Part shown: piece after piece, positions 34,444 to 45,854 of the stretch | Numbering within the stretch: position 1 is the stretch's first letter | Layout of the letters: the number at the start of each line of letters is the position of its first letter | Assembly (NCBI GenBank): GCA_963678705.1 | Contig: OY783210.1 | Location: 21,329,331 to 21,393,330 of the forward strand | Direction of reading: 5' to 3' | DNA: 64,000 nt | DNA from: Panorpa germanica | Taxonomy: Eukaryota; Arthropoda; Insecta; Mecoptera; Panorpidae | Notes under the pieces: model-generated | The model's input: only the letters and a program-made list of their open reading frames with translations | Database searches by the model: none | Told to the model about the DNA's origin: nothing | Translations under genes and position numbers: made by a program

Positions 34444-37194
34444 CATTTTCAAAACTTATTTTTGCGGTTCCAACTTATTAAAAGACAATGGAAGAAAGCT
34501 TAAAATATAGATACGTTAATCATCTAACTAATTGCAGCTTTAGATTTTGATTCGCGTTTATAGTTACTTTCATAAAACGATTTAAACATAAAAAAACATG
34601 TTTTTTAACCTGCTGTATAGTATCTCCATCTATATTTCGCGAGTCAAAAATGGCCAAGTATCGTTTCACCTAAGCATAGTGAACGACAAAAGTTGTTGTT
34701 GTATAGGAAAGTCTGACCAATGTAGACGAGCCGCAACATTGACTGGTATAAAGTTTACTGCGTTTTAGGAAATACCAAAAGTAAAACACAGCATGTGTCT
34801 CAATAGTCAATCCATTGATAGGCATCGCTGCAGGCGCTGCGCACCGTGAGGGTGACAGCAGTTTCTAGAAGTCAAATAGACTCATAAAATTAAACTAATG
34901 TGACATGTTTACACCAGTAGACTATTCAAGTGAACACCCCGCTGCTAATAACAGTCGTTATTTACTTTATTTTAATGCTTTTTACTATAACTAACCAATA
35001 ACGGTTATTTACGATTTTTTAACAATATATTTTAAAATTTACGAAAATCTTTTTAACTATATTTTATATTATATTGGTTATTGAATGTTAATGATCAATT
35101 TGTTAAATTTAGGATAGGTGCACACTAAAGACAAAACTGTCTTTAATTACAAAAACATATTCCTTGAACTATGCCCTTACATTTATAATTATTTCTTAAA
35201 TTTAGTATGCCTGTACTTTATTTATGTTAAAGCCTTAATTTAAGACAAGGAGTGATATAATTTGACATCAAATCAGATAATTTAAGACAATCATCCCTTA
35301 AATTAGAAACCCTGTTGTCATCAATTGACACCTGGTCATGAGTCAAACGATGTTCACTGACCATTCCTGTTTTTAATGACAAAAAAGTACCTGAATAATA
35401 ATACAGCGGCTTTAAGTTAGGAGCTTCGGTAATAAGATAATATAATTCCTAGATAAAAAGTGAAAGTGAGAATATTTTACCATATTTTGTAACTTTTAAG
35501 GACTAATTAAATGCATTACAATCTTATTAACGTGTAAATTACATTTAAGATCGTCTAATAGTTCTAGCCGGTAGATGACTAAACTTATTAAGATTAATAA
35601 GTCGTGTTCATTTTATAAATATGCAGGACGAAAACGATATTGACACCACCCCTGAACCTGTTCGTTACACTACTTAAGGAAACTGTAACATTAGATCGAT
35701 GCAAATGTGACACCCTTTAGTATTAGACTAGTTTTAAAGAGAATATTTTTGACTGAATATTTCTTTGTAATCCTAGAACCCTGTAAAGTAATTCTGAATC
35801 CTTTAATTCTCTTACCTGTCCTTTTTAAGGGTCCTTTTGCATTTCTACATAGTTGCCAGTAACTTTGATGTTTGGTCCTTCTACCTTTTTTTTTTATTAG
35901 TTTATCTTTTTAAGTGATAGATGTTATCGACATAACATTTTTAAATGACAGTCATTTCTGTCCAACAATTGACATAAATTGAAAACATTCTTTACATAAA
36001 TTTATAAAGACAATATATACTTGTATTAAGGCATTCGGAGAGACAGTTCTGGGAGACATTTATATTCTGACATCCCTAATAAATTGTCGTTAGTTTTTAT
36101 TTTTATTTGACAATGTTTGAAACGGGAATACATTTTTATTTACTGAGATTTTTTTAGATCTGATATAAATGTTAGTAAGAAATTTTATCTTCGTTATTAA
36201 CCCGAAATCTTGCATACAATAGTGTCTTCATAAAAATTTGAGCACCAAATTAACAAATCTATAACATTTAATCAAAATAAACTCAAACGTATGTAACTGT
36301 TTGTATTCGGAAATTTGATTTCGTATTCTTATACATTATGCAAGCCAAACCACCTCCGCATAATTCAATGGCCACTTATATACCAACAATGCCACTTCGA
36401 TAATATCCGGAGAATCCCGAACACATCCGAGAGGACACTTGAAACCCAAATCGCAATTGTGTCAATGGTACAGAACCATTATTTGCTATAATCTTAAAAA
36501 GAAAAACCATTGGAAGGAATACTCGAATGTTGTCACGTACAGAACATAGAGATGAAAGGAAAGAATGTCTCAATTTCTATCTTACAAAAACACGCCACAA
36601 ACGAATGTGAATAATGATTGCACAAAGTGATTTTTATTACATTATATATATTTTTTTCTTTCATGTACGATAGATATATAAGATATGTAGATTTTTCTTA
36701 TTTTTTCTTTTTAGATTTTTCCAGGATTCGTATTTCATCAAATAATATTAACGACATATTTTTCTTTTTTGTTTTTTATATTTTTTAATGTAATTGAATA
36801 TGATAGAAAGTTTTTTCTTTTTTTTATAAATTTAATAATATACGAAAAAATATGTCTTTAAGGAAAAAGTTTCATATGACAAACAAAGCACGTCTAATCA
36901 TGTCTTTTGATGGAGAAATGTACTCACTGCTACGTAGTAATGGAAATATACTGCGTCTTGCTTTATAGTTATGTAATGTATCTGGCTGGCTCAAAAGAAA
37001 AATATCTAATCTAATTTAAATGAAAATGGAATCCTAATTTAGGTGGATTATGTTCTTCAGAAATAATTAAATTTCCAAGTAGAAAAATCTTAGTGGAATG
37101 TCATGTTTGTTTATTTCAACATTGGAAAATCTTAAACAATATTATTGAGTTCATATTTAACTAGAATTTTGAAAATTAGTAACAGGAATTCATA

Positions 37195-37434
37195 TTAAGG
37201 TGAAGGTATCCTCCATCTCTCTTTGCAACGAACCAATATCTTAGATATCTCATTCGTTTCCTGTAAAGTGACAAATAGACGACCAATTTTGCTATCAACT
37301 TGGCAACACGTCAAATTGACCGAAATGGAAGAGCATTGTATGCTGTTTTTAACAGATTTCATTAAATTTCCTTGAGAATATAATATTTCTGATTTAAACC
37401 AACCAAATAATGCTCTAATGCTTTCTAAAACCAT
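37195..37434 (-). CDS. Candidate single-exon small ORF, 79 codons, unknown
   Basis: An ATG-started minus-strand frame of 79 codons begins MVLESIRALFGWFKSEIL and ends in VRCKERWRIPSP. It contains four cysteines (IQCSS, LTCCQ, RCKER) and an amphipathic first third, with no signal peptide. Amino-acid composition is balanced for such AT-rich DNA, which makes it more protein-like than most frames here. No TATA box, splice site or known domain supports it. It may equally be a remnant of a retroposed gene or chance. Confidence 0.25.
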   Translation of the reverse strand: MVLESIRALFGWFKSEILYSQGNLMKSVKNSIQCSSISVNLTCCQVDSKIGRLFVTLQETNEISKILVRCKERWRIPSP

Positions 37435-38869
37435 GAACAGTTCCTCTCTCTCCCTAATACTTACTTATTCCTTTTTTTCCTCCACCAGCTAGATTTCTGT
37501 TAATGCGCAGCTGATTATTCTTTCCTACTGTTGTGTTGTTGAGTTACCCACCCACTCCCCTCCGCTCCCAGTGAATGGGCGGCAGGAGAGAGTAAGGGGT
37601 TGAGTTTTTTGCCTTGGATTGTTCTTGTATTTCAAGTATAAGTGGTTCTAAGTAGACTAAAATATAATCTCAACAACCGCAGCTTAAATTCTGGTTGAAA
37701 CGAGTTGTGATGATGATGGAAAAACTGGAGCAGATAGAAAAGGAACAGGATTTCTGGAACTCTGGAACCCGGAAAGTCAACTTAAGTCTTTGTACAATAA
37801 ATAAAAATGTCGGTATAAATTCGAGCGTAAGGTTTTAAAAGATAAAAACAAACTTTTTTTTTTGTTAAAGTAACAAATTATTTATAAAATACTGCGTAGA
37901 GTTTTAAAATCATTTGAATGAAGTAAAGTTATCTTCTTTTTAGGGGGTTTAGGGTTTTGTTTATTTACAAAGGGATTTTTATGGAAAAACATATGGAGTT
38001 TATTAAAAAAATAAGAGCTTAAACTGAAATTATGAACTTATGAAAAAAAACAACAAAAATTTAATGAAAGGGCTTTATTATAAGCTGTGATCTATATGTT
38101 TTACTACAGCATATTTTTTACATGCTATTAACCGAAACAAGTTGCATGGTCTGTAATCTTAGCACGTCGAGTAGGACAACGCATTATGAAAACGCAATGC
38201 CTCTCGCTTGCACACATGTGAACGTGTGTAAACCAGAACCACCTTACTCAGATGAAAAATACAATTGCTCTGTATCTATTTTTGTTCGCCATTTTCGAAT
38301 GGATTTTTTCCAATTAATAATAAATACATAACTAAGTAATATACAAGACGGACATCTCTGTCTTCAGTCAATGCGTAATTCGACCCTGATATGTATATAT
38401 ATCAAAGCACAAACTTTTATTATACCTATTCAAATTTATTCCAGCTTATTTGCTTCATCGTTTCATGAATTTCCTTTTCATTTTATCCCTTCTTACTTCT
38501 GTACATCTTTTGTCTTGACGTCTACTCATGTGAAAAATTACCCTCAGAAAGAGTCTGGTAATATGTACACAATTATTAAATATCAAAAATTTAAAGATAA
38601 ACCTCCCGCGGTTTTGTTCTATGTTGATTTTTGTCATTGAAGTCATCAGGGAATGGTGTTAGAAGGATAACAACATACTGTTTACAGTTAACAGCGGATT
38701 CTCCCGGATTCTGCTCTGTTTTTTAAGCAGTTTTTGAGAACCTTTTTTGACGTCCAATGAAAAGATAGAACTTCGAGATTTTTATCAGTTATTTATTATT
38801 ATTTCAAAAGTATGTAAAACAAATTTCATGCAAGAAATTTTATTAGAACGTATGCTGTACCACTCTGAA

Positions 38870-39700
38870 TATACCTGCATCAAAAAAGGGACGCTGACTT
38901 CCTCCACGATTTTGGCTGATTTTCTTATCAGAAAGAAAGAAAAAACACGACGTTTTTATCTATAGACCAAAATGCATGGAATGAACATTTGAGAATATTG
39001 AAAATTGGGTTTTTGGCAGACTTCTAAAAAATATCCTATAAATTTTAAGTGAATCGGTCAAACCGTTCTCGAGAAATGATGGAGGAAACTTTGAAAAACA
39101 CAGTTTTCAGAAAAACGCGTTTGAAGTTCCTACCACTCAACTACGCGCTCCGACAATCTGCTTCTTCTAACTGAGTATCTTTATAACGACTTCGAATTTT
39201 AAAAAATCACTTTACCTGCATATTCTACAAATGTTAAGAAATAAATTTATGCTAAAAAAGAACCGATTTTTTGAACTCATCACACGGGAGAATTAAGTAC
39301 TTCAATTTCTTAAATATTTCTAAATATTTCCTAATATTTTATATACAAGATAATTTCACTAGCTGAAGTTTTACTGGTGATATTCAATTTGATGTCAGGC
39401 TAATAAAAAATTCCCTTCTTTCTGGATGGAGTTTTGAACTATATCTCAACATAAACCTTTGCCTAGAAAATCTACAACTCATTTTGCACAATCGTTCTTT
39501 CTGTTTCCATGGACGTAGAATACGTATTACAATGAGTACAAAGAAAATTCATATTTCAAAATTTATGTTGCAACCCCAACGCATATTTCCTTCAACGCCA
39601 CTGACTGACGGAATGTATATTTCCACTCTAATGTTCCGGCGCTCATGGCTTTCAGTAATATATGCAAACGAGTGGGGTGGTTTTTAAGGTGTGGGTTGGG
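38870..39700. other. Probable non-coding repeat DNA, ends not found
   Basis: The style of the sequence (for example GTGAATCGGTCAAACCGTT followed by CTCGAGAAATGATGG, then TATCTCAACATAAACC..CTACAACTC) is like the interior of non-autonomous insect DNA transposons. No terminal repeats or duplications could be placed. The 67-codon frame at 39484-39687 lies in it and is probably incidental. Confidence 0.3.
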
Positions 39701-39784
39701 TTACAGCTAAAGACGACCTTCATTTACTGTGACTTTATTAGGAGATTCTCTTTTCTCTCTCAGTGCCAGAGTTACGAGTTACCC

Positions 39785-39807
39785 AAGTAAAGTAAAGTAA
39801 AGTAAAA
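39785..39807. repeat. Short AAGTA pentanucleotide repeat
   Basis: About four tandem copies of AAGTA. Confidence 0.85.
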
Positions 39808-42012
39808 GCTTAAACACAATGAAATAAAACAATGGCCAATATCTTATTACCTACTGAATTTAGTAAGCCTCAAGATGTTTGATGTAATAAAACATAATCA
39901 TCTGTCCCTTTGTTATGTTTATTAGATGTAATTAAAATAGAATTATACAGATATTTTGTTGGAATAATATTTATAATAAAACGAAATTTTATATAAATAT
40001 TGTGACACTTTACTGAAATATTGACAGAGCAAGGAAGAGGAGAGCGCGACAAAAACCTTACTGTAATTAACTTAATACTCTGCGATGTATTATTACTAAA
40101 TGTTTGTAATTTTAGATTTTGTGTTTACGAGCCAATTGGAGCAATAGTTTTGTCTTAGTTATATACGGAGATTTAGCTAGAATCAGTATTAAAACTTACA
40201 GACTTCGCTTTCTCATTTTCATATTTAAATTCGGCGAACATAATTCACCTCAGAGGTAGTACTATCGTCTGGATACCTTTGGGTTTGATTAACAGATCAG
40301 CGGTACATTTTAATTGAGATTGGAACGGAACAGAATCCACAGTTGTACCAAAGCTATCTTATTCAGACTATACTAGACTTTAAAATAGAATTAAGATACT
40401 AAACACCATGATGTAATAATGAACTGCGTTCAGTTGCATTTTCCAATAACACATCAATACCAATTTGGACTTAATCAAGACCCTGGTAGGCCACGACGAT
40501 CGCCTGCGGTTCTAACCGCGTTAGAAAGTGAGATTAAAATGGGACTCATAATTGGTTAATTTTTACAATTGCTTTCAGTTGATCTTATCGGAATGTATTC
40601 ACTACGCATATCCTGACAGTCCTATAGTCCTTTGTAGTCCTCACAACACGCTATTATCCTCGAATGACTAAATATACGCGCGCAGAGTGCAAAAATACAA
40701 TAGAATGTTTAAAGGACGATTCAAGAATATCAAGTCTTGATTGGTCTTAAGCGAGATTATGTGATTGGGTTTTTAAGTGTTGCTAATTTGTAATAAAACG
40801 AGAGTAATCATCTTTACTTATCCGTATAGGAATGGATTGCGTTCACATATAGTTCTAATCACACATTATTTTATATTATTTGGCTTTACAAAAGACTGCT
40901 TTGTTTTTAATACATATACTGACATCTATGCAGGTATCGTTGAACTACAAACCTCTTTTGGAAGTACTCCTGCGTGAACACCACAAACGGTGCGTGTTTA
41001 CGTTTTAAAGTTATCCAATTATAGGATGGACAAGAGTTCCGTAGCAAGATCCAACTTATAGAGAGATAATCATAGCCTCTACGCAAAATTTAGCGACCCA
41101 AAAAAACACTTTACCGAATATATAGCTCGTAATTTACAACGTTTTGTCACCCATACATCTGCCATCAAAAAAATGATCCAGCTTTTACGACAGAATCGAA
41201 AATTAAGTCCCTTTTTAAATTACAGATTATCAGGTTTTGTAAAAGGTTAAATGTTTTGTGTTTAACAAGTTGTGACCGGGTAAAACAGAATTTGGAATAT
41301 TCAGAAAAAGATCTCCCAATCTCCTTAAATTCTTTAAGCCTCTCGTAGCTTAATCAGACTCTAGCTTTTAAAAATAATAGCTGATAAAGTACTTTTTTTT
41401 TATAGTTACAAGCTTATATATAATTTGCTGTATTGAAGAATGTTGTAATCCCAAACGATTCAAATTCTATAGAGAGCGTAAAAAAGCCACAAAAAGGTAA
41501 CCATGGAATAGGTTGTTCATCAGTGATATCTCCATTGTTTTATTCATTGCCTATCCTTCTGAATCGGTACACCGTATACCATACACCCTATAGTCTATAG
41601 CCTATAGTCTATACCTAACATCATATCATTTGCGTGCACATTTAGTCATGTCCCGAGTTAATGATAACCATCCTTGCCCCCATTCAATATTTGTTCTCTT
41701 TCTATCTTACATTTTAAATTATCTTTCATCTCATTTTCCCCTTCAAAACAAAACTAATTTTATCCATTTTGTTCCAATGTGGTGGATATTATACACACCT
41801 ACCTTATAAATTGTTGAATAAAGAGGAAGGAAGATAAAAACACGTTCGCCTTGTTAAAGAATCCGCCAACACCACCACTGGCTCCGCCATTTTGGTATTT
41901 TACTATTTTAATTAAATCAATCCTTAATTTTAATGCTGTTATGACCACCGCTTGCAAATTCTTTCAGGTTTCCGATTTAAGAGATTAAATGCCAACTATA
42001 ATAATGCAACTT

Positions 42013-42401
42013 AGGCCGTCGGCACACGGGTCGACTGATTGCAAACTAGTCGCGCAACGAAAACGAAAAACGAGCCATATCGCGCCGTATTTCGTGACTC
42101 AATAGAATTTTGAGCAATAGCATAATACGGAATTTTATGTCGTGTCGTATTCTGAGGTATTTGTATGTATGTACAACACTTTTGAGTAGTATTTGTGCAC
42201 AACTCTGCTCATGATGTCACCATCAATAGCATGCTACGTAATTGCCCTGCGACCAAGAAACATAGTCGCTCAAAACGTGCTCAAAACCAATATCAAATCA
42301 GTTTACTTTCGTTCGTGTCGTGTGTGTTCTCTCACTAACAACACAGTTGCATTCTCATTCGGTTCGGTCAGATTTGGGGCTCGCGTTTGTGCGGACGGCC
42401 T
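42013..42401. mobile_element. 389-bp MITE candidate
   Basis: The left end starts AGGCCGTCGGCACACGGG. The complement of the right end starts AGGCCGTCCGCACAAACG, giving an imperfect ~18-bp terminal inverted repeat. The interior is GC-richer than the flanks and has no transposase frame. Short frames across it (42011-42202 minus, 42193-42411 and 42320-42547 plus) are incidental. No clear target duplication. Confidence 0.6.
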
Positions 42402-43695
42402 TGAGGTCTAAGGACAAAGTATATCCCGATACTAAGATTTACGCTTTGTTTGCAGATATTTCCATACATAGTCCGACAGACGATTTTTCTCCTTATAGCT
42501 TTATTGTATTCATTAGCACGAGAAAAATGCGCGACCCTTATTTTTAGAAGTTCACAATCTATATTATTTTGTGTTTTCCCTTTCCTCTTTTATTCTCATA
42601 TCGCGTACAAAAGCTGAATAAATATTTATATTGCGAGATTTGAAGTGGCCTCTTCAACAGCGAAACTACGGACAAGGGCTATAAGGTTAATATGATATAC
42701 CGTATACCGTATACGGTATAAGGTCTATTATATGGTAGAAGTACAAATATAAGGCAAAGCTATTTAGCAGTCATAATATTCCTATTGTTGTTTTCCCAAC
42801 AAAAACTTTCTTGAATTCTTGACTTTTAATTCATCATAATAGCGGTACTTCTGAAATATTAGTATAATTAATAAAATAAAAAATGATGGTTCACAATTTA
42901 TGTTAAAAATGAGGAAAATGTTTTTCTATAAAATAACATTTATTTATTTAAAATGATTAATCAAAATTTATTTGAAATTATTAATCAAAAGCGATCACAG
43001 TCCCCGCGTGATGCAAAAGAGTACCATCGTTAAATGCCATTTTCTCTCTAAGCGTAGACGTAATTTACACGAGATTTCAAAACATTTGGAAATGTCTGAA
43101 TGACCTGGTCATCAACTTTCCAAATTCCATTTAATAATCCTTAAACTCAGATCCCAAAAACTCTTTATAAATATATTATCCCGTTAATTCTATTCGAGTT
43201 AACCTTTTAATACATTACACAATTCATTCCTAAGCTCATCCTGCCAAGCTCCAGTTAAGATATGAAGATATATTGCGTTGGCGATGTTAACCCTTTGTCA
43301 CCCTTACACCCTGCACCCTGCTCTCTGTCCTCCACCTAGCGCGCACTGTCCCTTCACCTTATGCAACCCTATACTATACTAACATGTGAGAGAAGGAGAA
43401 AGGATTATCGGAGGTGATTTAACAACCCTCTAACTCTGTAACGGTGTAACGGGTTAAACTGAACGGGGTTAATCTTTTATATGACGTCAAATTATGTAGT
43501 AATTAACAAGGTTATTTTTATTAAATTGTTTGATGATTTTAAATGTTTTTAAATTGGTTTTAGTTTAATAGGAAAGTATTTTTTTGCTGTAAAACATCAA
43601 ATTGTTCTGATTGTTGAATATATTCTACTTAGGATCCTTTTGCACGTTGGCAGGTTGAAAAATGGTGGTCGAAAATTATTTTTTTATATCTTCTT
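42402..43695. other. AT-rich spacer with one palindrome
   Basis: Apart from the palindrome at 42703 there is nothing supportable. A C-rich patch lies at about 43290-43370. Confidence 0.4.
42703..42720. repeat. Perfect 18-bp palindrome
   Basis: TATACCGTATACGGTATA is fully self-complementary, and a further GTATACC precedes it. It could be a dimeric protein-binding site or chance. Confidence 0.9.
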
Positions 43696-43706
43696 ACCTA
43701 CTTAAA

Positions 43707-43975
43707 TTTCCCGAGTGGTGACCGGGTGTGAAAGAATAGTCCCAATGTTGCTCATGCATGTCGTAAGAGGCGACTAAAATGGGTACCCAGTGCCTGGGGG
43801 TATAGCCGGGCACCCTGCCCCTGGGGATTATATCAGGGGACTGGTCCTCCAGGCTGGGGGTTGGGCATGGTGCTAACAAAACCTTGTTACGAAACCTCAA
43901 GTAATTAAATCATTCGGAAAAAATTCTTGAGAAGGCCAGGGCCCACCCAGGGCTGTCGAGCCGCTGAAGAAGAAG
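43707..43975 (+). mobile_element. SINE-like retroposon with GAA tail, copy B
   Basis: Starts at the same TTCCCGAGTGGTGACCGGG as copy A (20747-21000), with one extra T at 43707, and ends in the same (GAA)n tail. It is flanked by an independent perfect 11-bp duplication, ACCTACTTAAA, at 43696-43706 and 43976-43986. It matches copy A with only a few substitutions plus one ~27-bp segment (starting CCAGGCTGGGGGTTGGGCAT) that copy A lacks. The high identity and intact duplications point to recent retroposition. A minus-strand frame across it (43694-43900) is incidental. Confidence 0.87.
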
Positions 43976-43989
43976 ACCTACTTAAAGAG

Positions 43990-45023
43990 TTATTACTAAT
44001 TTTATAGAGGTGACAGTTTTCTACAGGATTGCTTACACTTTTTTCTAAATTATTTTGCAACACGTGTAGTACATAAACAATATTCGCCGTCACTTGTTAC
44101 TCTGCACTGCATAAGACCAACTATCTACATCTATGCTTAAGTCATAAGTTCTTCTCATTGCATTAAAATAACAAAAGCTATTCGTTTCTTGAAAATGAAA
44201 TTGAATACAGACTTTTACGAAATTTTCTTTTTCGAAAATACCTTTGCTAGAAAAACCTTCATTTCCATTATGCAAATAAAGTAATAATAGCCTCGTGTTT
44301 CACTACTTCAGTACGCATTACTTGAAGTGAATTTTAAATACAAAACGAAGCGTTGTTAATATTAACTAGCGCCTCCTTTACTTCATTTCGTTATTTTATT
44401 ACTGTAGCACAGTACTGTACGTCTGTGGTACGCACACGGCAATATTACCAGTGGTTGTGGATGTATATTTGCCATTTGTCATTATCGCTTTACTGCAGTA
44501 TACGAGTATACTACACAGGGATGAATTAGGGGGAAATATTTACTTGTCACGTATTTTTTTTATTCGATATTTTAAAACTTTAGTGAAAGATACGTACATT
44601 ACTTTTTTAATTGGGTGAAGTATTCTTTGTATGCTTACTTACAAGTGCTACTTATACAAGTGTTTTCACTCTTGCGGTGCACGCAAGTGTGCAAAAATGC
44701 GGTGCACATTGTAATCATATTTTCAACTTTCGTAATAGAAAAAGACGAAGACGTTCCTTGTCGTGCTTGCTAGTCTGTTGGCAGAAAAGAATAGGAATTA
44801 TAATTTCAGATATAATAACTATTTCCTAAATCCCGAATTCGCCTCTATGAAACACCAATGATCGGAGGGTGTATGGCAGGTTGCCTGGAAACCAGGCGTG
44901 TATAACCACCACTACGCAGTATAACGTACTGGTATATTAAAGGGGTTATGGGTGTTGCCTGTTCATTGGGTGGCAGGCGTAACTGTAATGTTACGCTAAT
45001 TAGTCTAACGTGTGTAGTTCAAC
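43990..45023. other. Spacer upstream of the BEL element
   Basis: A 72-codon plus frame at 44611-44829 starts at TTG and has an Arg-rich middle (NRKRRRRSL). I do not regard it as supported. The GC-richer piece at 44840-45020 (with a GCCTGG..CCAGGC hairpin) may be an older repeat into which the BEL element inserted. Confidence 0.35.
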
Positions 45024-45028
45024 ATTAA
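45024..45028. repeat. Target-site duplication of the BEL element (left)
   Basis: ATTAA directly precedes the left LTR and is repeated directly after the right LTR at 50069-50073. Five bases is the usual duplication for LTR elements of this group. Confidence 0.9.
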
Positions 45029-45509
45029 TGGACGAAATCCAACAGTAATATCTTATATGTTAAAAATCATTGTAAATTGTTTGATGTAAATAATTGTACT
45101 TGTCAGTTATTTCCCCTCTATTCCCTCACCTTAAGACATCGCACAAACCAAATCCTTTCATTTCAATCCAATTCAAATACGCATTTCTTTATCTAGTCGA
45201 ACGACCTTCAAATATTTTCATTCCTTTATTCTTTACAAACCCGTTCCATTTCTGTTATAAACAAAATACATTGTTTTAGATTTAACAAGTAAAATAAAAT
45301 ACTAAATTTTATTCTGTATCAAAAATATAACCAGAGCTGTAACACATAAAACTTGTAGTTGTAATTATAATTTGTAGAAATATTATAAAGATATTAAATT
45401 AAACGAAGTGTGCTGTTTCCTTTAAATAATCGGTCCAAATTGGCTTACACCCAATTGAAAAGAACGTTGCACCAAGATCATCAACGAATCGACTCTGGAC
45501 AACGTTACA
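45029..45509 (+). repeat. 5' LTR of the BEL/Pao element
   Basis: 481 bp with TG...CA ends. A TATAAA at 45256-45261 and an AATAAA at 45293-45298 fit a promoter and polyadenylation signal around a short R region. A 61-codon frame at 45094-45279 recurs in the other LTR and is incidental. Confidence 0.95.
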
Positions 45510-45527
45510 TGGACCTTTAGAGCCGGA
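45510..45527 (+). other. Putative primer-binding site
   Basis: TGGACCTTTAGAGCCGGA begins directly after the 5' LTR and starts with TGG, the complement of a tRNA CCA end. From memory the rest resembles the complement of an insect tRNA-Tyr 3' end, but with an offset and mismatches, so the primer tRNA is not assigned. Confidence 0.55.
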
Positions 45528-45854
45528 TAATTGTGAAACCAGGTCCTTCGAAATTATATATCACGATACCGCTGAACTATCGAAGAAGAAACATTGCACT
45601 GAAGATTAGCTAGCTGCCATATAAGTCTGCAATCTAGACAATCAGGTACGTGTCCAGCTTATCTTATTCAACATCCATCCATTTAATTTAATATCGATAT
45701 ACTATCATACATTTTGGATTTTTCATTACGTTTCTCTCAAAATAAAACTCATACATTTATATAAATTTATATACACTATAATACCTTTAAATAAAATTCT
45801 AAAAACTGCCATTTTAAACTCCACTTATCTCATTTTCTAATAACCGATTACAAC

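Larger units (their letters stand above)
32991..42012. other. Long AT-rich stretch, no confident gene
   Basis: Contains the hairpin at 34388, the weak ORF at 37195, repeat-like DNA at about 38870-39700 and a short pentanucleotide repeat. The frames 33117-33461 (114 codons) and 33503-33835 (110 codons) start at TTG or are AT-driven, with no domains. The 38122-38331 frame has several cysteines but no support. Confidence 0.4.

Noticed and set aside
42193..42547. 72- and 75-codon plus ORFs
   Set aside because: They overlap the MITE candidate at 42013-42401 and have no domains.
43694..43900. 68-codon minus ORF
   Set aside because: Lies inside SINE copy B, and the GC-rich retroposon explains its openness.
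45094..45279. 61-codon frame present twice (also 49653-49838)
   Set aside because: It lies in the two LTRs and is duplicated only because the LTRs are.
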